DNA of 64,000 bases, from assembly GCF_017377795.1 (NCBI RefSeq), contig NZ_JAFRDR010000009.1:1-64000 (forward strand). The letters are read 5' to 3'. The DNA comes from Williamsia soli. GTDB lineage: Bacteria; Actinomycetota; Actinomycetes; Mycobacteriales; Mycobacteriaceae. This document shows positions 34,105 to 42,767 of the stretch, piece by piece. The position numbers and the translations under genes are program-made. The notes beneath the pieces are model-generated. The model was given only the letters and a program-made list of their open reading frames with translations. It did not search any database and had not been told where the DNA came from. How positions within the stretch are numbered: position 1 is the first letter of the stretch; every line of letters starts with the position of its first letter.

Positions 34105-35265
34105 ATCAAAAGGTTTCTGGCACCGGCGTTGATCTTCATCGGGATCGCGGCGATCACCGCGGCGATCGCGGTTCCACTGTGGTTGGTCCCCAAGCTCAAA
34201 GTCGTGCCACTCGACCTCGACATCACCACCGTCGCGCAGTCGCAGCCCGCGGGTCTGACCGACAGCAACGACGTTCCCGCCCGGGTCTTCAACCGCTGCT
34301 CGGTCAGCGGCCCACGAGCCGAGGTGTTCGACGCCCATCTCACCCAGCAGCGCCGCACCGTGGTCATCGACCCCTCCGACTCCGGCCAGGTGACCGTGCA
34401 GTCGGGGCAGACGGTCCAGATCGACCGCATCCAGGACGGCGACGAGACAATCGAGCCGACCGTCGCTCCTGTCGACGGCAACCGGACCTGCGAGGACGGT
34501 GTGCTCACCGGCAGTGTCGACGTGGTCTCCCTCGACCGCGAGACCAGCAAGCCCAACGGCGAGATCAACCGCCTGCACACCATCGAGGCCCCGGAGGGCA
34601 CCCGGACGATCGATGCCGCGGACAACTTCGTCGAGGCGCCTCGCGAAGGATTCCAGTACAAGTTCGGATTCGACGTCGACAAGTCCGACCAGCTCTACTA
34701 CGACATCAACTCCCGACAGGACGTTCCTGCGAAGTTCGTCGGTGAAACCGAGATCAACGGTCTGACCGCCTACGAGTTCGTCAGCGAGGTCCCCGAGATC
34801 GACCAGACCCTGCTGGAGACACCCAGCGGTCAACCGGGCCTGGGTACCTCCCTCGAGATGCCCGCGAGCTGGTGGGGCATCACCGGGATACCCGCCGACG
34901 AGAAGGTCGTGATGGACCGGTTCGCGAAGGCGACGCGGCATGTGTGGGTGGAACCGAAAACCGGGACCGTCCTCAACGGCCGCGAGATCCAGCAGCAGTA
35001 CTTCAAGTCGCCCGGCTGGGAGGATCCCGATCTGGCCGCGCCCATCCGCGACTTCAGGATGGATGCCTTCAGCGCGACGATGGCCTGGACCGACGCGACG
35101 ATCAAGCGCCAGTCCGACAAGGCGAGCGGCTACGTCGACCAACTCCGCTGGGGTGGCACGATCATCCCGATCATCATCGGTGTGGTCGGCGGCGTCGCCC
35201 TGCTGGCGGGAATCGGACTCCTCGTGTGGCGACGGCCGGAGAATCCCGGCGACCGAGTCGACTGA
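34105..35265 (+). CDS. DUF3068 / porin PorA-family membrane protein, apparent ATC start
   Basis: 386 residues if begun at ATC. The frame from ATC reads (I/M)KRFLAPALIFIGIAAITAA, the usual N-terminus of DUF3068 proteins, placed seven bases after GAGAGGGG. Starting at the TTG at 34129 would delete the first eight family residues. One N-terminal helix, a large outer domain of about 310 residues and a C-terminal helix (about 350-372) ending in basic residues define the layout. The family includes actinobacterial envelope proteins annotated as PorA-like; channel function is not established here. Confidence 0.8.
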   Translation: MKRFLAPALIFIGIAAITAAIAVPLWLVPKLKVVPLDLDITTVAQSQPAGLTDSNDVPARVFNRCSVSGPRAEVFDAHLTQQRRTVVIDPSDSGQVTVQSGQTVQIDRIQDGDETIEPTVAPVDGNRTCEDGVLTGSVDVVSLDRETSKPNGEINRLHTIEAPEGTRTIDAADNFVEAPREGFQYKFGFDVDKSDQLYYDINSRQDVPAKFVGETEINGLTAYEFVSEVPEIDQTLLETPSGQPGLGTSLEMPASWWGITGIPADEKVVMDRFAKATRHVWVEPKTGTVLNGREIQQQYFKSPGWEDPDLAAPIRDFRMDAFSATMAWTDATIKRQSDKASGYVDQLRWGGTIIPIIIGVVGGVALLAGIGLLVWRRPENPGDRVD

Positions 35266-35314
35266 GCGCGTGCAAACCACCCGGTCTCGTCGGCTTCATA
35301 CCGATTGCTGGTGA

Positions 35315-36928
35315 CTACACCCGCAGCGCCAACGCCACCACCAGCCGAGTCGACTGGTCTCCCAGATCCAGCCCGGTGAGCTCGCGCACACGACGCAGCC
35401 GATAGCGCAACGTATTCGGGTGTACATGGAGGTCGCCGGCAGCAGCCCGCACGTCACCGAATGCGTCGAGGTACGCCCGCACCGACGGCACCAGCGCCGA
35501 GTCGTGGGCCAGATCGTGCTCCCGTAGCTGCGCGACCCGCGGATCGATCAGATCGGGGTTGTCGGCGATCAGGCCGACGATCTCGCCGAGCAACACCGGG
35601 GTTCGCGACTGTTCGACGGTGCTGACGGCATCGATGTGGGCGCCCTCCCGCAGCGCGGCGTCGAGGACCCGATCCACGTCGCCGCGCAGGCCCGCGACTG
35701 CGCCCAGGCCAGCGGGCGAATCGGCGACGACGCCCCGGACCCGTAGACCGAACTGGCGTTTCGCCGCGGCCACGGTCACCCGCGCCCACCGCATCGTCGC
35801 TCCGGCGTCAGTGCGGGGAAACAGCACATAGACACGATCGCCCGCGGCCGTCGTCACCGAGTCGGGACGGAAAGCGCTGGCGTGCAAGGTCAGCGCCGGC
35901 AGGTATGACCCGGTGAGCACGGCGCCGGCATCAGCTACATCCTGCCCGCCGAAGCCGACGACCGCGACCGGGCCGTCCCCTGGCAGGGCAAGTGCGGATG
36001 CAAGATAGGGAATATCGACAACCTCGCCGCGGAGTCCCAACAGGCGCTGCACCTGTTCACCGTGCACCGACGGCACCGCCGCGGAACGCGCAATGATCCG
36101 AGCGGCCACCGCGGCAGCGCCGGTGATCACCGGGCCCGCGTCGTCGGACAACTGCTCAGCACCCTGCTGTAACCACAGCGTGCCCAGATACGTTGCAGCG
36201 CCCGGCTCCCGGATCCCGATGGCGATCCGTGGCCGCAACCCCAGATCGGCGCGCTCGGCCACCGAGACCACCTCGGCCCGGGATCGCAGGGCGTTGAACA
36301 CACCCCACTGCCGAAGCCAGTCGAGCATCTCCGGTGGGCCTTCACGTCCGAGGATGGACAACCGGCGCAGCGTGTCCGCCTCCTCGTCAGACCTGCTGTA
36401 CGCCAGCACATGCGAGTCGGCGTCCTCGATGCTCACCAGACCGCCGGTACGGTCGGCGACCGCTTGCGCAAGCGCGAACAGGTCGCCCGCCGTACCGCTC
36501 GCCATCGATTCCGGTGATCCCGTGCGCGACTGCTCCAGGACCCGCCCGACGAGGTTGTAGATGCGCTCCCACCGCGCATGGGGGTCCACCGCCACCACCG
36601 CGATGCCTCCGCCCGTCGCCCGTCGCACCAGCTCGACGTCGGGCAGCTTCACCAGGATGGCCGCCGGAGTCCGGGTCCCGAGCGTCGCGAGCCAGGCGAT
36701 GGCCTGATCTGCATCGACCCCGACCAGCAACGCCAGCTCCGCCGCTCGGGCAGCGCGTCCGACACCGAGCAACAGGTCATCGGCGTCGAGGAGCGCGACG
36801 GACGACACCGGCTGGTCCAGCCCGTCCGGGGCTTCGACCAGCGTCACCAGGGTGCCGTCGAGCGCCAGGAGAAGCCGACCGAGAGTCAGCGAACCACTGG
36901 TCGAGGTGGGACCGTTCGGTTGCGACAT
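35315..36928 (-). CDS. PucR/CdaR-type regulator, probable activator of proline catabolism
   Basis: 537 residues. An N-terminal purine-catabolism-type sensory region and a GGDEF-like middle are followed by a C-terminal PucR helix-turn-helix: 'VRAYLDAFGDVRAAAGDLHVHPNTLRYRLRRVRELTGLDL'. The start is MSQPNGPTSTSG at 36928. It is divergent from pruA, the arrangement seen for the PruC activator of mycobacterial pruAB, so it most likely responds to proline or P5C. Candidate operators lie in the shared gap. Confidence 0.87.
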   Translation of the reverse strand: MSQPNGPTSTSGSLTLGRLLLALDGTLVTLVEAPDGLDQPVSSVALLDADDLLLGVGRAARAAELALLVGVDADQAIAWLATLGTRTPAAILVKLPDVELVRRATGGGIAVVAVDPHARWERIYNLVGRVLEQSRTGSPESMASGTAGDLFALAQAVADRTGGLVSIEDADSHVLAYSRSDEEADTLRRLSILGREGPPEMLDWLRQWGVFNALRSRAEVVSVAERADLGLRPRIAIGIREPGAATYLGTLWLQQGAEQLSDDAGPVITGAAAVAARIIARSAAVPSVHGEQVQRLLGLRGEVVDIPYLASALALPGDGPVAVVGFGGQDVADAGAVLTGSYLPALTLHASAFRPDSVTTAAGDRVYVLFPRTDAGATMRWARVTVAAAKRQFGLRVRGVVADSPAGLGAVAGLRGDVDRVLDAALREGAHIDAVSTVEQSRTPVLLGEIVGLIADNPDLIDPRVAQLREHDLAHDSALVPSVRAYLDAFGDVRAAAGDLHVHPNTLRYRLRRVRELTGLDLGDQSTRLVVALALRV

Positions 36929-36940
36929 GGCGAGATCATC

Positions 36941-36984
36941 CTTTGTCCGATCGACACAAGGATAGTGCAACACTTTGTCGGATC
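36941..36984. promoter_or_regulatory. Two direct repeats, candidate PucR/PruC operator
   Basis: CTTTGTCCGATC (36941-36952) and CTTTGTCGGATC (36973-36984) differ at one base and are 32 bases apart, about three helical turns. They lie in the 96-base gap between the PucR gene and pruA. Confidence 0.55.
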
Positions 36985-37024
36985 AGCCATCGTTTCCTGG
37001 TTCGCTCCGGGTTGGAATGGACAC

Positions 37025-38659
37025 ATGGACGCCTTCACCACTCCCCCGACCGCCCGGAACGAGCCGGTCCACACCTACGCGCCCGGATCCGCCGAACGGG
37101 CCCGCATCACCGCTGAACTCGACAAGCTCACCGCTGCCGATCCGATCGACCTGCCGCACGTCATCGGCGGTGTCCACGCCGCCGGCAGCGGCGAGCGCGT
37201 GGCCGTCGTCCAACCGCATGCGCACGCAGAAGTGCTGGGGACGTTCACCAACGGCACCCGCGACGACGCCCGTGCAGCCGTCGCCGCCGCCCGCGGCGCC
37301 GCAGAGGACTGGGCCGCCACCTCGTTTGATGATCGTGCCGCGGTGCTGCTGCGTGCAGCGGACCTGCTGTCGGGGCCGTGGCGCGAATCCATGGCAGCGG
37401 CCACCATGCTCGGACAGTCGAAGACGGTGCAGCAGGCCGAGATCGACGCACCGTGCGAGCTGGTCGACTTCTGGCGCTTCAACGTCGGATTCGCCCGCGA
37501 GATCCTCGCCGAGCAGCCCATCTCCGGTCCAGGAGTGTGGAATCGGCTCGACCACCGGCCTCTGGAAGGTTTCGTCTACGCGATCACGCCGTTCAATTTC
37601 ACCGCCATCGCCGCGAATCTGCCGACCGCTCCCATGTTGATGGGGAACACCGTCGTCTGGAAGCCGTCACCCACCCAGACCTACGCCGCCTACCTCACCA
37701 TGAAGCTCCTCGAAGCCGCCGGGATGCCACCCGGGGTGATCAATCTCGTTGCCGGCGACGGGATCGCGGTGTCGGATGTGGTACTGGCCGACACGAACCT
37801 CGCCGGGATCCACTTCACCGGCTCGACCGCGACGTTTCAGCACTTGTGGCGAGAGGTCGGCTCGAACATCGACCGGTATCGCACGTATCCGCGACTCGTC
37901 GGCGAGACCGGCGGAAAAGACTTTGTGCTGGCCCACACGTCGGCTAATCCTGATGTCCTGCGCACTGCGCTCATCCGCGGAGCATTCGAATACCAGGGCC
38001 AGAAGTGCTCGGCCGCCTCACGCGCCTACATCCCGAGGTCGGTCTGGGACAGGATGGGCGACGACTTCCTGCAGGAGACCAACGCACTTGCCTATGGTGA
38101 CGTGCGCGACCTGAGCAACTTCGGGGGCGCGGTGATCGATCAGCGGGCCTTCGACAAGTCGGCCGCCGCAATCGAGCGCGCGAAATCGGTGCCGACCCTC
38201 ACGGTCGCGGCCGGTGGGGGTCACGACGATTCGACCGGCTACTTCGTCCAGCCCACTGTCCTGCTGAGCGACGATCCACACGACGAGTCCTTCCGCACCG
38301 AGTACTTCGGCCCGATCCTGGCGGTCCACGTCTACCCGGACAACGATTTCGAATCAATGGTGCACGAGGTGGATTCGAGCGCTCGTTACGCACTGACCGG
38401 CGCCGTGATCGCCGACGACCGGGCCGCAGTGACCACCGCGATGTCGGGGCTGCGTAACGCCGCAGGAAACTTCTACATCAACGACAAGCCGTCCGGAGCG
38501 GTCGTCGGCCAGCAGCCTTTCGGCGGTGCGAGGGCGTCGGGCACCAACGACAAGGCGGGGTCGAGGCAGAACCTCATGCGATGGACCTCCACCCGGACCA
38601 TCAAAGAGACCTTCGACCCGCCGACGTCCTCGTCCTACCCGCACATGGCAGGTGAATGA
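37025..38659 (+). CDS. pruA: L-glutamate gamma-semialdehyde (1-pyrroline-5-carboxylate) dehydrogenase
   Basis: 544 residues. It oxidises P5C/glutamate semialdehyde to glutamate with NAD+. Aldehyde dehydrogenase features: 'AITPFNFTAIAANLP', 'HFTGSTATF', catalytic Glu in 'LVGETGGKDFV' near 295 and catalytic Cys in 'YQGQKCSAASRAYIP' near 327, plus 'QQPFGGARASGTNDKAGS'. The type is the monofunctional P5CDH of actinobacteria. Its stop overlaps the next start (ATGA). Confidence 0.96.
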   Translation: MDAFTTPPTARNEPVHTYAPGSAERARITAELDKLTAADPIDLPHVIGGVHAAGSGERVAVVQPHAHAEVLGTFTNGTRDDARAAVAAARGAAEDWAATSFDDRAAVLLRAADLLSGPWRESMAAATMLGQSKTVQQAEIDAPCELVDFWRFNVGFAREILAEQPISGPGVWNRLDHRPLEGFVYAITPFNFTAIAANLPTAPMLMGNTVVWKPSPTQTYAAYLTMKLLEAAGMPPGVINLVAGDGIAVSDVVLADTNLAGIHFTGSTATFQHLWREVGSNIDRYRTYPRLVGETGGKDFVLAHTSANPDVLRTALIRGAFEYQGQKCSAASRAYIPRSVWDRMGDDFLQETNALAYGDVRDLSNFGGAVIDQRAFDKSAAAIERAKSVPTLTVAAGGGHDDSTGYFVQPTVLLSDDPHDESFRTEYFGPILAVHVYPDNDFESMVHEVDSSARYALTGAVIADDRAAVTTAMSGLRNAAGNFYINDKPSGAVVGQQPFGGARASGTNDKAGSRQNLMRWTSTRTIKETFDPPTSSSYPHMAGE

Positions 38660-39621
38660 GCATGGCTGCCCCCACTGCCGCCGTGGCGCGCAGCGTCATC
38701 ATGGCCGCCGCCCGCAGCGACCGGGTCAAACGTACGGCCGAGAAGATCACTGTCACCCGGAACGTCGTGCACCGCTTCGTGCCCGGCGAGTCATTCGACG
38801 ACGTCCTCGGTGCGGGAGCAGGTCTGCTCGCGTCCGGCCGAATGATCAGCATCGACTACCTCGGTGAGGACACCACCGACGAGTCGGCGGCCGATGCGAC
38901 GGTACAGGCGTACCTGAGGCTCATCGGCATGCTCGGCGACCAGGAGGTGACGACGCAAGGTCACCCGCTAGAGGTTTCGCTGAAGCTGTCGGCACTGGGA
39001 CGGGCGCTGCCGCGGCACGGCGAGAAGATCGCTCTGGAAAACGCCCACCGGATCACCAGTGCAGCAGCGCAAGCCGGTGTCTGGGTCACCGTCGACGCCG
39101 AGGATCACACCACCACGGACGCCACCTTGCGGATCGTGCGCGAGCTGCGCGCCGACTTCCCGGACCTCGGAACCGTGCTGCAGTCCTATCTCCACCGCAC
39201 CGAGGATGATTGCGCCGAGTTCTCGGGCCCGGGGTCGCGAATCAGGTTGTGCAAGGGGGCATACGCCGAACCGGTCGACGTTGCATTTCAGAGCAAAGCC
39301 GACGTTGACGAGTCCTACCTGAGATGCCTGCGAATTCTGATGGGCGGCAAAGGGTATCCGATGGTCGCCAGTCATGACCCGGCGATGATCGAGGCGGCCG
39401 AGGCGTTGTCCGAAGCCGCCGGCCGCAGGTCTGACGAGTGGGAACATCAGATGCTCTACGGAATCCGTGATGGCGAGCAGGTCCGCCTCGCGCAGGCCGG
39501 CCGTCAGGTCCGCGTCTACGTTCCCTTCGGTTCCCAGTGGTACGGATACTTCATGCGCCGCCTCGCCGAACGCCCGGCCAACCTCACGTTCTTCCTGCGT
39601 GCGCTGGTATCTCGGGGATAA
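38656..39621 (+). CDS. pruB: Proline dehydrogenase
   Basis: 321 residues. This FAD enzyme oxidises proline to P5C, feeding PruA encoded just upstream. The TIM-barrel is recognisable from 'EVSLKLSALG', 'VTVDAEDHTTTDATL', 'RIRLCKGAYAEP' and the C-terminal 'RVYVPFGSQWYGYFMRRLAERPANL', which contains the conserved proline-binding 'Y-x3-R-R'. It is a monofunctional short form. The ATG overlaps the pruA stop. A long palindrome follows the stop. Confidence 0.95.
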   Translation: MSMAAPTAAVARSVIMAAARSDRVKRTAEKITVTRNVVHRFVPGESFDDVLGAGAGLLASGRMISIDYLGEDTTDESAADATVQAYLRLIGMLGDQEVTTQGHPLEVSLKLSALGRALPRHGEKIALENAHRITSAAAQAGVWVTVDAEDHTTTDATLRIVRELRADFPDLGTVLQSYLHRTEDDCAEFSGPGSRIRLCKGAYAEPVDVAFQSKADVDESYLRCLRILMGGKGYPMVASHDPAMIEAAEALSEAAGRRSDEWEHQMLYGIRDGEQVRLAQAGRQVRVYVPFGSQWYGYFMRRLAERPANLTFFLRALVSRG

Positions 39622-39631
39622 CCCGCTCCCG

Positions 39632-39699
39632 AATTCGCGCCACTTGCGCGCGTACGAGCCGGGTGCAACTGGCGCGCACGCGCGCAGGTGGCGCGAATT
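39632..39699. repeat. 68-bp palindromic element between convergent pruB and the flavoprotein gene
   Basis: Two 22-base arms (39632-39653 and 39678-39699), both beginning AATTCGCGCCAC read inward, are inverted complements at 21 of 22 positions around a 24-base spacer. It occupies almost the whole 89-base gap between convergent genes. It could be a bidirectional terminator or a REP-like dispersed palindrome. Confidence 0.85.
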
Positions 39700-39710
39700 T
39701 CCGGCGAGAC

Positions 39711-41228
39711 CTAGTACCCGATGAAACGATCGGTGTGCACTCGCCACGGCTGCCACCTGAGCTGTGGTTCGGCGCGGATCAGCATCGGCTTGAGAGCTGC
39801 CAGCATTGCCGGTGGTCCGGACAGATAATAGTGCGCGCCGGGGCGGGCGACCGAGTCGATCTCCTCCACGCTCACCAGCCCTCCGACGACTGTGATCACC
39901 TGGGCGCCGAGCTTCTTCGCGGCATCGAGGACGTCCGCGTACACCAGTCGATCGTCGGTGTTGGCGGCGTAGATCATCGAGACGTGGGACAGATCGCCGC
40001 CGGTTTTAGAGGTCAACTCGGCGAGCATGGATCGGAACGGGGTCACGCCGATGCCGCCGGCGATGAAGACGGTGGGGGTCGACGTCTTCCGGGGCAGCGT
40101 GAAGTCGCCTCCCACCTCGTCGACGTACAGCTTGGTGGTGGAGCCGTCGATGAGCCTCTTCTTGAAGGCCGAGGGCTCACCGACTGCGGTGAACCCGAAA
40201 CGCGTCTGTGTTTCCGACGGGGCTCCGGCGAGCGAGAGCACCCTCCGGGTGCCTTGCTTGTCTGGCGTCGGACTCCAGGTGGCAGCCGAGATCTGCGCCC
40301 ACTGCCCGGGCTGAAAGCGCAGGGGTGGGGTGGCCAGGACCTCGTAGGTGTCCCCACCGATCGGCCGCACCGAATCCACGGTGAGCACGGTACGACGCCA
40401 CCGCATCCCGACGACGAATGTGAACAGACTGCCGGCGAGCAACGCGATCTCAGGGACGAACGCCAGCGTGAAGTCGGACGTGATCTCGAACGTCTGACCC
40501 CAGAACATCAGGACGCCCACCAGCGCCGCGTAGATCACCTTCGGGACCCGCGTCGCCGGAGAGGTGAGAGGTTCGGTCAACATGATCGCCGCCACGAACA
40601 GCAGCGGTGTCGACGTGAAGCCCAGATCGAGTGCATCGCTGATCGGGTTGTCGGCGTCGAGCGCGACGACGATGATCGTCAGGACCGAGACCGCGACGAA
40701 CACTCCGACGAGCCACCACTCGCGCAGTTTCCACACCACCGCAGCACCGATCACGATCATGGCGATCAGCAGCGGTTCAGCGGCAACCCACCAGACCGGA
40801 TACTCGAACGGTCCGATGGAGAGGTAGGCGAGGAGATAGCTGATCACCGCTCCCGCGACCGCAGGGTTCACGATGTGACGCCGCCGCACGGCGAGGACAT
40901 ACTTCGAGGCACTTGCGATCGCGGCGGCCAGCACGAGTCCCCACGCCGCGTCGGAATCGGTGACGCCCGGGAAGATGAAGAACAGGATGAGGGCAGTGAT
41001 CAGCCACGATTCGCTGCCCGGCGGCACCCGCACGACAGCGGCACACGCGTAGGTGACGATGCCGCAGACGACGACCAGAATGGCCAGTGATCCCAGCAAC
41101 TGTGTTGCGGTGTAGGCGAAGTCGGTGTCCGAGGCCGCGACGGCCAGTGAGTACACGGCCAGGACCACCAATGCCAGCAACACGAAGCGGTACATCGAGA
41201 TCCGGTCGATGAGTCGGACGAACTTCAT
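39711..41228 (-). CDS. RnfD/NqrB-like membrane domain fused to a ferredoxin-NADP reductase-type domain
   Basis: 505 residues. Residues 1-260 have nine to ten helices with an RnfD/NqrB-like 'LTEPLTSPATRVPKVIYAAL' segment. Residues 275-505 form an FNR module: FAD site 'RFQPGQWAQISA' and RRVLSLAG, and pyridine nucleotide site AGGIGVTPFRSML, ending 'HYYLSGPPAML'. This layout suggests electron transfer from NAD(P)H through FAD to a membrane or external flavin. The ATG overlaps the ApbE stop (ATGA), and an FMN-binding lipoprotein lies upstream, so the three act together. Confidence 0.85.
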   Translation of the reverse strand: MKFVRLIDRISMYRFVLLALVVLAVYSLAVAASDTDFAYTATQLLGSLAILVVVCGIVTYACAAVVRVPPGSESWLITALILFFIFPGVTDSDAAWGLVLAAAIASASKYVLAVRRRHIVNPAVAGAVISYLLAYLSIGPFEYPVWWVAAEPLLIAMIVIGAAVVWKLREWWLVGVFVAVSVLTIIVVALDADNPISDALDLGFTSTPLLFVAAIMLTEPLTSPATRVPKVIYAALVGVLMFWGQTFEITSDFTLAFVPEIALLAGSLFTFVVGMRWRRTVLTVDSVRPIGGDTYEVLATPPLRFQPGQWAQISAATWSPTPDKQGTRRVLSLAGAPSETQTRFGFTAVGEPSAFKKRLIDGSTTKLYVDEVGGDFTLPRKTSTPTVFIAGGIGVTPFRSMLAELTSKTGGDLSHVSMIYAANTDDRLVYADVLDAAKKLGAQVITVVGGLVSVEEIDSVARPGAHYYLSGPPAMLAALKPMLIRAEPQLRWQPWRVHTDRFIGY

Positions 41229-42097
41229 AGAAAGAGCTCCAGTTCTCGAGCGTGTGAATGCTCCACGCTGCCGTTTGCCCGAACCACCACGTAGTCGAAG
41301 CGATAGTCCCGTAGCAGGTTCCGCGGAGGACAGAAGAACAGTGCGGTCGACAGACCGTCGGCCGTCATGGTGTCGTCGGCGACGACCCAGGTGGCGAGCA
41401 CCTCTCGCGTGGGTCTGCTACTCCGCGGGTCCACGATGTGGTGCCAATCGGCCCACGCGCGCCGATTGCTCGCCGAACCGCAGATCGCGTTGTTCTCGAT
41501 CACCACGGTGCCGATGGCCTTCGTGGGATCGGTCGGGTGTTCGAGGGCGATGCGGTGCGGCGCGGCACCGGCCCTGATGTCACCGCTGCCGTTGACGAGG
41601 AACTCGTCGAACCCGGCCTCGGCGACGATGTGCGAGACCCGGTCGACGGCAAATCCCTTCCCACTCGCGCCGACATCGATCAGCGCTGGTCGCTTCGTTC
41701 GCAGCGTCCCCTGCCAGCCGGCGATGACGTCATCCCAGGCAGGTACCGCCGCGACCGTGTCCGCGGGCCGCAGCGCGTACCCGGCCCCGTACCCGGCATC
41801 GTCCAACGTCTGTCCCACCATCGGAGTCACGAGCCCGTTCGTGACCTCATAGAGGCGCCGCTGCAGGTCGAGCATCCGCTGATCGGATTCTGCGATCGGG
41901 TACTCCCCCGCGGCGCGGGAGATCTCGGCCACCATCGAATCCGAACGGAACCTCGACCACACCTGGTCGATGCGGCCCAGTTCGACGGCGATCTGCGTGC
42001 GAAGCGCCTCGGACATCGGCTGGGGCACTGTGATGTCCCAATCCGTTCCGAGAGCGCTGAACTCCCACACAGACGCTGCCGTCGACCCGCTGATCAC
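41225..42097 (-). CDS. apbE: FAD:protein FMN transferase (ApbE)
   Basis: 290 residues. It moves FMN from FAD to a Thr/Ser of a target protein. All expected motifs are present: 'LGTDWDITV', 'IDVGASGKGFAVDRV' near 170, 'LVNGSGDIRAG', 'HHIVDPRSSRPTRE' and 'TADGLSTALFF'. There is no signal peptide or lipobox, so where it works is unclear. The ATG overlaps the upstream FMN-binding gene stop by four bases and its own stop overlaps the reductase start, so the three are tightly coupled. Confidence 0.93.
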   Translation of the reverse strand: MISGSTAASVWEFSALGTDWDITVPQPMSEALRTQIAVELGRIDQVWSRFRSDSMVAEISRAAGEYPIAESDQRMLDLQRRLYEVTNGLVTPMVGQTLDDAGYGAGYALRPADTVAAVPAWDDVIAGWQGTLRTKRPALIDVGASGKGFAVDRVSHIVAEAGFDEFLVNGSGDIRAGAAPHRIALEHPTDPTKAIGTVVIENNAICGSASNRRAWADWHHIVDPRSSRPTREVLATWVVADDTMTADGLSTALFFCPPRNLLRDYRFDYVVVRANGSVEHSHARELELFL

Positions 42098-42609
42098 GCC
42101 TGGGCTTCGCTCTTGATCTGGTCGATCGCGTTGTTGAAACCACCCGAGGTCAGGGACGAGCCGGAGACCTTGCTGACGTCGAGCTCATCGATGCTCTTGC
42201 CGACGACGAGGGAGTCGATACCGCTGGCGAACTTCGCCTGGAACTCGGCCGAGGTGCCCTTGGTCTGGCTGGTGTCGAGGGTGAGCGCGGTGATCACCGA
42301 GTTCGACAGGGTGACGGTGACACCGACCGACTGCTCACCACCGGGTGAGTTGTAGGTGCCGGTTGCCGAGTACTCACCGTCGGCGTAGGGAGAGCTCGAT
42401 TCACCCTGTGCCGCTGTCGATTCCGCGGCGGTCGAACCGGTCGCAGTGGATGTCGCCGCTGCCGTCGTGGTCGACGCAGAGGTGCTCCCTCCGTCGTCGC
42501 CGCAGGCGGCTATCGCGGCGCCGGTTGCGGCGATCACCGCAGCCACCTTGCCCGCGTTGACAATTCGGCTTTTTGGAGTTGAAGTGATGGTCGAAGTCAT
42601 GGTGTCCAT
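42094..42609 (-). CDS. FMN-binding domain lipoprotein, likely ApbE substrate
   Basis: 171 residues. A lipoprotein signal with I-A-A-C ends near residue 35, followed by a long Thr/Ser/Ala linker and a single FMN-binding (NqrC/RnfG-type) domain from about 72: 'YADGEYSATGTYNSPGG', then the flavinylation motif SGSSLTSGGFNNAI near the end. The usual motif is S/T-G-A-T-x-T-S; here the acceptor position is Ser. It is first in the three-gene flavin operon. The ATG at 42600 is an alternative start. Confidence 0.88.
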   Translation of the reverse strand: MDTMTSTITSTPKSRIVNAGKVAAVIAATGAAIAACGDDGGSTSASTTTAAATSTATGSTAAESTAAQGESSSPYADGEYSATGTYNSPGGEQSVGVTVTLSNSVITALTLDTSQTKGTSAEFQAKFASGIDSLVVGKSIDELDVSKVSGSSLTSGGFNNAIDQIKSEAQA

Positions 42610-42767
42610 AGTGCCCGCCTAGAGTCGACCGCGGTCCGTTTGGCGGGACTTTGACAGGAATCTCTCAGAACTCAGCCAGCTTTAAGCGTGGCCATGTTAG
42701 GGCGCTCAGCTGGCCTTTCCCCACTGTCACTCAGGCCTGCGCCTCGGCTACAGCCCTGATAGGTGGA

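Noticed and set aside
42673-42714. GCCAGCT...AGCTGGC inverted repeat between the VWA gene and the flavin operon
   Set aside because: The spacer is long and no T-run follows; not good enough for a terminator or operator.
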